Source: Ottelia alismoides (lineage: Eukaryota > Streptophyta > Magnoliopsida > Alismatales > Hydrocharitaceae). From it: DNA of 64,000 nt. A program made the translations under genes and the position numbers. This document shows, piece by piece, positions 57,905 through 64,000 of the stretch (position 1 is its first letter; every line of letters begins with the position of its first letter). Location of the stretch: positions 2,110,001-2,174,000 of the forward strand of contig JAZKJV010008264.1 in assembly GCA_037367405.1 (NCBI GenBank), read 5' to 3'. The notes under the pieces were generated by a model. The model made no database searches. It had not been told where the DNA came from and saw only the letters and a list, made by a program, of their open reading frames with translations.

Positions 57905-58520
57905 GAATGGGGAGCTTGCACCATGGTGCAAGGAAGCTCCATGCACCGCAATCCTCAACCGTTGGATCAAAGATCCATCAACGGTTGTGATCAATACTCT
58001 TTACCAAGAAAAGATACCATTCCCAATGCAAAAGGAGCCCGAGCCTGTGGGGACAGTGCCCTTTCTTCATCCCATCTCCCTTCCCTCGCTTTTCCTTCCT
58101 TCCATCTCTCTTCAAACCTCACTGGAATCCCGGCAATCTCATCTCCTCCGCCTACGCCTCTTCCTCTCACTGACTGTCGGGCCGAGGCAACGACACGCGC
58201 CCCTCCCCGCTCTCCAACACCCACCGCCGGCGAGAAGTCCGTCGAGATCCTACATCTCTCGGGCTTACCGCAAAGAGATGACAGTCTCTACACATGGGTA
58301 CGAGTGCCGTCTCGTTGCTGTAAGCCACCCTCTCATCTACCAAAAATTGTCTCTCGGAGCTCTCCGTAGCCCTGTGTAGAGACTGCCGCCTCTCTCCCTC
58401 TTGATTGCCGACTTTCTGCGACGAGATCCCCGACTGATGCTGCAGTGAGCCCCACTTCTTCCCTGCTCGTGCATCTACCATCGCAAGGAGACCCTGCATT
58501 TTCACTTCAAACAGTCCGAT
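57903..58520 (+). mobile_element. Element E15: left end of another long-TIR element
   Basis: Starts at the TA tract with GAGCTTGCACCATGGTGCAAG (a terminal hairpin), then CAACCGTTGGAT..ATCAACGGTTG, then a CT-rich stretch much like the TIR of E10 in composition. No matching right end is found in the window. The right end was probably lost to the Gypsy insertion. ORFs spanning the TA tract (to 58379) are not genes. Confidence 0.6.
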
Positions 58521-59399
58521 GACAGCATAACAGAACAGTGCAAAAGATAGTGTATTTCAAAATTTTATTTGCATTTTAAGCAGAACTTGTTCAAAATTTG
58601 TTTATCAATTACCAAAGACCGTAGATTGGCATCGATATTGATATATATTAGATGTTTAATTGGATTATGTGGACAGTCTTGTCATTTGCATTGCTACTCT
58701 TTTTTTTCAGTTTTTATGGAAGCAGTGAAATCATTTTCTAATGAAATTCAGATTTTTGTAATTTGCAAAAATATATTTTTTTATAATATTGCAATGTCTA
58801 GTAATATTTCAAATCGAGACTTCGATTTCAATTCCATTACTGGATGAAATTGCATCATTTTTGTTGTTTACTTGTGTTGTTTCTTGTTCTTTTATTTGAT
58901 TATATGTGATATCTGCCAATGAAACTACAAACATCATTGTGAAAGCTCACTCTGGCCTGACTAATGAAAGTTGTTATATGGTATTTTGTAGACGAAAGTA
59001 GCAGAGGGGAGGAATTCTTTGAATTCTTTTTGTTGACAAGAATATGATTTAAAGGCCTTGGAAGAGTTAAAATCATCCATGGACAATGAAAGAATTTATC
59101 TTCTTCAAGATTTTAATTGCAAGGTAAACAAATACTCACAATATATCTTCACCTAAGAGTCAAGAGTAATCGATCTAGATAAACATTGATAGAAATATAT
59201 GAGGTCAATTTGTGGGTTGTCACTCACAGAATATGACAATAATAAATCAAAGTCCACAACTACGATATATAGAGAAAGACATTTCTAACTCAAGTTGGGA
59301 TAAGCAATTGTAAAAAGAATTGTGCATGTTACTAGCAACTAATATATTACAAAATCAATATTCATTAAATTAACTCATATATTTATATTTTTTTTCAAT
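58521..59399. other. Unassigned, no gene seen
   Basis: AT-rich. It probably contains the E15 interior and the eroded 3' part of the Gypsy element to its right. The boundary is not visible. Confidence 0.45.
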
Positions 59400-59715
59400 A
59401 TCTATAGTTAAACAAGAATCTTGACCAACGTTAATGTCTTATCCAACAAAATTAATTAGATCCATTACCGTAATCATGTATCATAGATAACCTAAGTGGT
59501 CTCAGATTCTAAAGTCCAACTTAATCGCCCACAACCTCAATATTAGCTAATGACTATATCAATAAATTGATAGATAGTGTTTAAGATATATGTGATACTA
59601 TCAACAAGGACCATCATAAACTTTCCTAGGTAATCTCAATATACCCGACTCATAACTTCATAATGTAGCTGGCACCTTTGTGAGGTCAAAAGTCATCACT
59701 ATGAATTCTTGTCAG
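59400..59715 (-). pseudogene. Gypsy reverse-transcriptase remnant (second element)
   Basis: The minus strand reads EFIVMTFDLTKVPATL (59660-59708), the YEFLVMPFGLTNAPATF region of plant Ty3/Gypsy RT, then after an unreadable catalytic section KLDFRI..HLGYL..MDLINFV (59450-59520), which aligns with KCEFWLxxVxFLGHVIS. The YIDDI motif itself is lost. Many stops. It shows that the element whose PBS is at 60413 is a Gypsy element on the minus strand. Confidence 0.75.
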
Positions 59716-60412
59716 TCTTTGGTACATCTACATTCTCAATTGTAAACAATGACATTCTAACTAAATGTCAAACTTGGAGAATATGGTTTCATGTTGCAAT
59801 TGATCATCTATGAAGAACAAAATATTTTATCTTTATGATGATCCTATTTCAATAATTAGTAGAGTCCAAGTATAGAAAGCACTCCAAGAGAAACACCAAG
59901 CCGCACCAAACCCTAATCTAGTTGTCTCTTTAATTTAATTTTCAGCTCACATAACTCATATTGGTGTACTACCATGTAGGACATCAATGATGAGGTCTAT
60001 AACTCTTTCAAACAAATGGACATATGATCATTAATATTTCATCTAAAAATCTCATCTAACTTCCACGTTCCCAAGTCGTACATGAGAACCTTTTGGTTTT
60101 AACCAAATAAGTCACACATATGATCAGCATTGTCGAATGATATAATCATTTGACTCTCTTTCTTCGTCCCCACAATAATCAATTTGGTGATCTGATCTAC
60201 TAAAATCACTTTCTCCTCCTTGGAACAACATGTAATATCTAAGTTGGTTCTATCTCCCTATTAGCCAGCCTTCTAATACTCATTTTATATTCTAAAGACA
60301 TAGAGGTCATTTTAAATTTTCTATCTTCTATTTCTTCTCCTACTTCCTTTTTTTTCCTATAATAAAAGTCTTACGTCATCTATGACGGATATCTCATGCC
60401 CAGAGGAACTAC
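59716..60412 (-). other. Eroded gag/protease/leader of the second Gypsy element
   Basis: No readable motif. The last bases (GGATATCTCATGCCCAGAGG at 60388-60407) match the same place in the first Gypsy element (13008-13026), so the two families are related. Confidence 0.5.
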
Positions 60413-60425
60413 TGCTCTGATACCA
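60413..60425 (-). other. Primer-binding site of the second Gypsy element
   Basis: TGCTCTGATACCA (minus strand TGGTATCAGAGCA), two bases from the LTR start at 60428. Confidence 0.88.
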
Positions 60426-60427
60426 CT

Positions 60428-63400
60428 TGTAACAGCCCGGATCCTCGGTGACCGGCGGAAGCATATTCAATGCCACGTCGGATCCGAGTGTCACTCTCAA
60501 ACATCAATGATATCACAATTAACAGAAGGAAACCATCTCTTCCTTCCTTTATCTATAAAATAAATAGACATCTCTAATACATATCCAAGATCTTTTGTTC
60601 CAGTGGGCACAATGATATCCTTCCTTCAGGGCTTGCAATAAGTTTCCAACTGTCACTAAATTTATCCTTACACTGACCTGCAATAAAAATACAAAAATAC
60701 ATGGTATGAGCTTAACGCTCAGTATGTGTCGAGAAAAGGTCAAGCCAGCTAGCGAAAAATCAAGTCTCCTTATTCTATTACAAAAACTCCATGCATAGAT
60801 AATTAGCTGGATAAATATTTTCTACAATGAATCTTTGTAAATCTCCTATATTCCCCAACCTGGAATAATGTTCATAACATGCAGTATCCATGGATACATT
60901 CCTTGAGTATGATCTTAATCATAACATAATATGCATGGATTTCACTATTTTTCTCTTGTCAAATTTACAATATCAATAATTACATAAAGATGATTACATT
61001 TATGGAATTGTGTGTTACATCCATACACCTATTCCTATGAGTTTTCATATGTAAGCCCTTATTGTATCCTAACAAGGAGATTTGCATTGTTCTCGTTTCC
61101 ATCATCATATCATATACTTTTTCCTATAACATATCATATATGAAAGTAGTACCATGGCATATTCATTAACAAAATACCCTTATGTTAGTTAATAAAATAA
61201 TAGCATCGTATGGATCACTCATAAACATAAGTATGCAGGCAAAGGATGTTCTTTTTATATACATGCATCTCATACCATAGTTTCATATATACCCTTAGGA
61301 TTTAATCATATTTGCACTTATGTCCTTAACATTAACATTATTGCACGTATGCCCATAACAATAACATAATCACAGGTACGCACTTAGCATTTCACATAAA
61401 TGCACATACACACTTAACATTTCACATATTTACATATATACACTTAGCATTTCACATAAATGCACATATACACTTAACATTTCACATATTTACACATATA
61501 CACTTAGCATTTCACATAAATGCACATGTTCACTTAACAATTCACATAAGCACTTGGCTTCCACATAAGCACTTAGCTTATTCATTGTGTATTTGTCTTA
61601 TCTCATAATTTATTGGGTGGCTTTGGTGGCTTTTACCGCTGGCACAAGCGGTCACTCAATCATTACATTGAACATGATGACATCAGCTGAGTCAATATGT
61701 GGACTTTCCACTAGGTTCTACTGAACCCGACACCCCCGGAAGGTGTTGCCCTTTAGGCTATCGATAAACGGACTCTAGAGGTGGCTCCCACCTTAGGTGT
61801 AGCACTTAGCTCCGATTACCGTCACGTACCATTATTCATATTAAAAATCTCGATTTAAAAGGCCAATTTATTCAAATAGCACTTGATTTCACTTTCTTAT
61901 GTAAATCCCAATAACAGGGCATTTCGTTACATATGGCCTACGGTTGATACACACATATATAATACCTTTAATAAGATGGAGAATAAAACATGCTAATCTT
62001 TTTCATAACATTGTATGGTACAACATGGAAACAACAACGTTAATAACAAATGTAACGTGCACTTAGGTTTACGCTAAGTACTATAATAATAAATGAGATT
62101 TCATTAATAAAAGTAATACCATTGCAAAATATACATGTATCAAAAAAAACACATGCAGACATGTGATTTCGGTTACGATGAAACGTAACATGTACGATTA
62201 TATGTTAACATCTGATCAAGCATCGCCAATAACTCTCTTATGACTTTACCTATTATCTTCTGAAATGGTTCAATAACTGTGATCTCCAACTCACGGATAA
62301 GTTGGTTTACTCATTTACGTATTGTCGCAACACCATCCAAGATACATATGTTTTAATCACACAAAAATTCAGCAGTTTGTCACAAGTATGTCATGTTGAT
62401 TCTTATAGAATCGAGGATGTCGACTAAACTACGGGTTTCATTGATGTGGAATGCGAATACCCTTCAAGGAGGTGTTTGGGCTGGAATACACAAATATACC
62501 ACAAGGTGTTCATCTAGACGTACTTAACACCAACACTAACTCTAGGTGGGTTTTGATACATGAGATAATGTTAGAGGAAAAGTGAGGGGAATGAGCCACA
62601 CTCGTTGGTTATTCATCCTACCCCAATTATCATAATACAATTCCACCACATTATTTATGCTATAAACATAATCCGAATGTTTAGGATTAAGATGTCTAAT
62701 CCCGACGTGAACAAACAATTTTTTATAGCAATAATATTTTATCTCATTAATGTCTAATTTTGACTTATACAATGTTACATAGGTATCAGACATATCTTCC
62801 AACTTTAGATTCTAATCAAAAATACGAGAACCTACAGTTCTCTCTACCATAATCCAGGCTACGAAAGTTTTGATGGAGATCCAAAAATATACTATGTAAG
62901 ATGGATCGGATAAAGAATGTGACGTTGAGAAAAGACATACTTACAAACAAATGGTTATGAAACCTAATCTTACCACCGTAATAATTGATATAAATGTAAT
63001 ATGGAATATGTTAATCCACAAATCAATTGATAATAAAATCGTAACGAACCTATGTGTTCGACACATACCTTCATGATGCGAAAACATTCTCAATGACGAT
63101 TCGATTGCATGAGACCCAGATCGTCACCGAGTCACCGATCACATTGTCACGCCTCCGATTTTTTTTGTTGGATGAAACTCGACGTCGACCGGGAGGGTTG
63201 CCGTTGCTAGATTCGAAAACGCCGTTTATCAAGTCTCGCAACGTCTTCCTCTCTCTCTCTTCACGTTTGCTCTCTTCTCTCTTCCTAAACACATGAATTT
63301 CTCTCTTCACTCCCTACCTATTTTCTCTCTATATCCCACTCGTTAACTCTTTCTCTCTCATATTCCTTCCCAATTCCTTCCTCTTCTTTCTCTTTATATC

Positions 63401-63779
63401 TCTCTCGCTCAATATAGCAGCTACAATGGAGCTCTTAATTAGTCTCATTTTATAATCTCTCTCACTCTCTCTCTCTCACACACACATAATTACCTAAAAT
63501 AGAAATCACATCTCCTCATAAAAAAAACACACGCACACCCTCTCTTTCCTTCTTTACTCGTTCACTCTCACTCTCGATCACCCTTTCTTACGCCCTTCTC
63601 TCTTCCTCTATCTTAAGGAGGAGAGAGAGAGTCATTTCTTCCTAAAAATAGGGATGAAACGGCCCACCATCTCCCTCATTTATTAGTAATCAATTAATTA
63701 TCTTCAATTCAAGAAAATAACCTCCATCACTTTCCTTTTATTCTTATTTTTTTAAATTACCAATTTATGGGTCGTTACA
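60428..63779 (-). repeat. 5' LTR of the second Gypsy element
   Basis: 3352 bp, TGTAACAGCCC..GGGTCGTTACA. It begins like the first Gypsy LTR (GGCGGAAGCAT near position 35) and shares the ACCGCTGGCACAAGCGGT-type hairpin. It has a roughly 60-bp minisatellite and a CT-rich end (63240-63640). The left LTR is outside or lost, and no target duplication can be checked. Confidence 0.8.
61370..61560. repeat. Minisatellite in the second Gypsy LTR
   Basis: About three 60-base units built from CACTTAGCATTTCACATAAA and CACTTAACATTTCACATATT halves, followed by shorter CACATAAGCACTT units. Confidence 0.9.
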
Positions 63780-63782
63780 ATT

Positions 63783-63989
63783 TGTAACGTCCCGGGCTTA
63801 GGTCCCCGGTCCGTTATCGAGGAAAACTAGCCCTGACAACTTGTTGGGTTCGAGCACAAATGGACCCGTTGACAACCACCCAAAATGCTTAATCCCAAGT
63901 TGTCAAGTAGTAATCCCCACCACTTATATACCACACCCACACTTCGTGAGTTATCCATGTGGTACTATGTTTTGGGTTGGGATGTTACA
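63783..63989 (+). repeat. 207-bp LTR (family of 16311-16507)
   Basis: TGTAACGTCCCGGG..GGGATGTTACA, starting three bases after the Gypsy LTR. It contains CACTTATATACC, a possible TATA box. The bases after it, GTTGTATCC, resemble a decayed TTGGTATC primer site, so it may be the 5' LTR of an element running off the window, or a solo LTR. Confidence 0.7.
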
Positions 63990-64000
63990 GTTGTATCCTT

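Noticed and set aside
63054..63310. Overlapping frames of about 80 codons on both strands
   Set aside because: In the CT-rich end of the Gypsy LTR; mirror-image low-complexity sequence, no family.

Overview
This window looks like nuclear, gene-poor plant DNA (an angiosperm with a repeat-rich genome). The support is indirect but consistent: LTR retrotransposons with plant-type primer-binding sites (a 14-base TGGTATCAGAGCCA-type initiator-tRNA-Met match in two, its 13-base core in a third, and a TGGCGCC-type site in a fourth), a two-gene CACTA (En/Spm) transposon with introns, and foldback elements sitting in (TA)n tracts, as described for the rice Micron family. I see no intact host gene, tRNA, rRNA or CRISPR array. 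Nearly every ORF is a microsatellite artefact, an LTR or TIR artefact, or a piece of a decayed transposon gene. I do not name a species.

Layout. 1-7426: thirteen foldback (palindromic) elements placed end to end and separated only by (TA)n or (TA)n/(GA)n tracts; one is a 2.76-kb long-TIR element, the rest about 0.2-0.4 kb. 7927-15937: a complete Ty3/Gypsy-type element on the minus strand with 2.9-kb LTRs and a perfect GTTTT target duplication. 16635-26362: an older Ty1/Copia (Tork/Tnt1-like) element on the minus strand. Its 3' LTR is split by a 7.3-kb CACTA transposon (16927-24205), and its pol is cut at 26362 by an old LTR (26363-27272 plus 37880-about 39055). That LTR is itself split by a complete Copia element on the minus strand (27273-37879, 2649-bp LTRs, CAACC duplication). 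39944-52704: a complete gag-only (TR-GAG-like) LTR element on the minus strand with 3.7-kb LTRs and a CCGCT duplication, related to the old split LTR. 52710-57013: unassigned AT-rich DNA with one MITE-like palindrome and several short tandem repeats. 57014-about 58520: a second chain of (TA)n-linked foldback elements. About 58520-63779: a partial Gypsy element on the minus strand (RT remnant, PBS, one 3.35-kb LTR). 63783-63989: a 207-bp LTR of another family.

How the parts relate. The order of nesting can be read from the junctions: old Copia, then CACTA and the old LTR, then the 27273 Copia. Two of the complete LTR elements (Gypsy 7927 and Copia 27273) have LTRs differing at only about 0.5 percent of sites by eye, yet their pol regions are riddled with stops and shifts, so they were probably moved recently by proteins from other copies. 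The gag-only element keeps one long gag frame with two in-frame TGA stops.

The most unusual signals are the (TA)n-linked foldback chains, whose terminal hairpins change sequence from copy to copy while keeping their pairing, and an array of four polypurine-tract hairpins with covarying stems inside the gag-only element.
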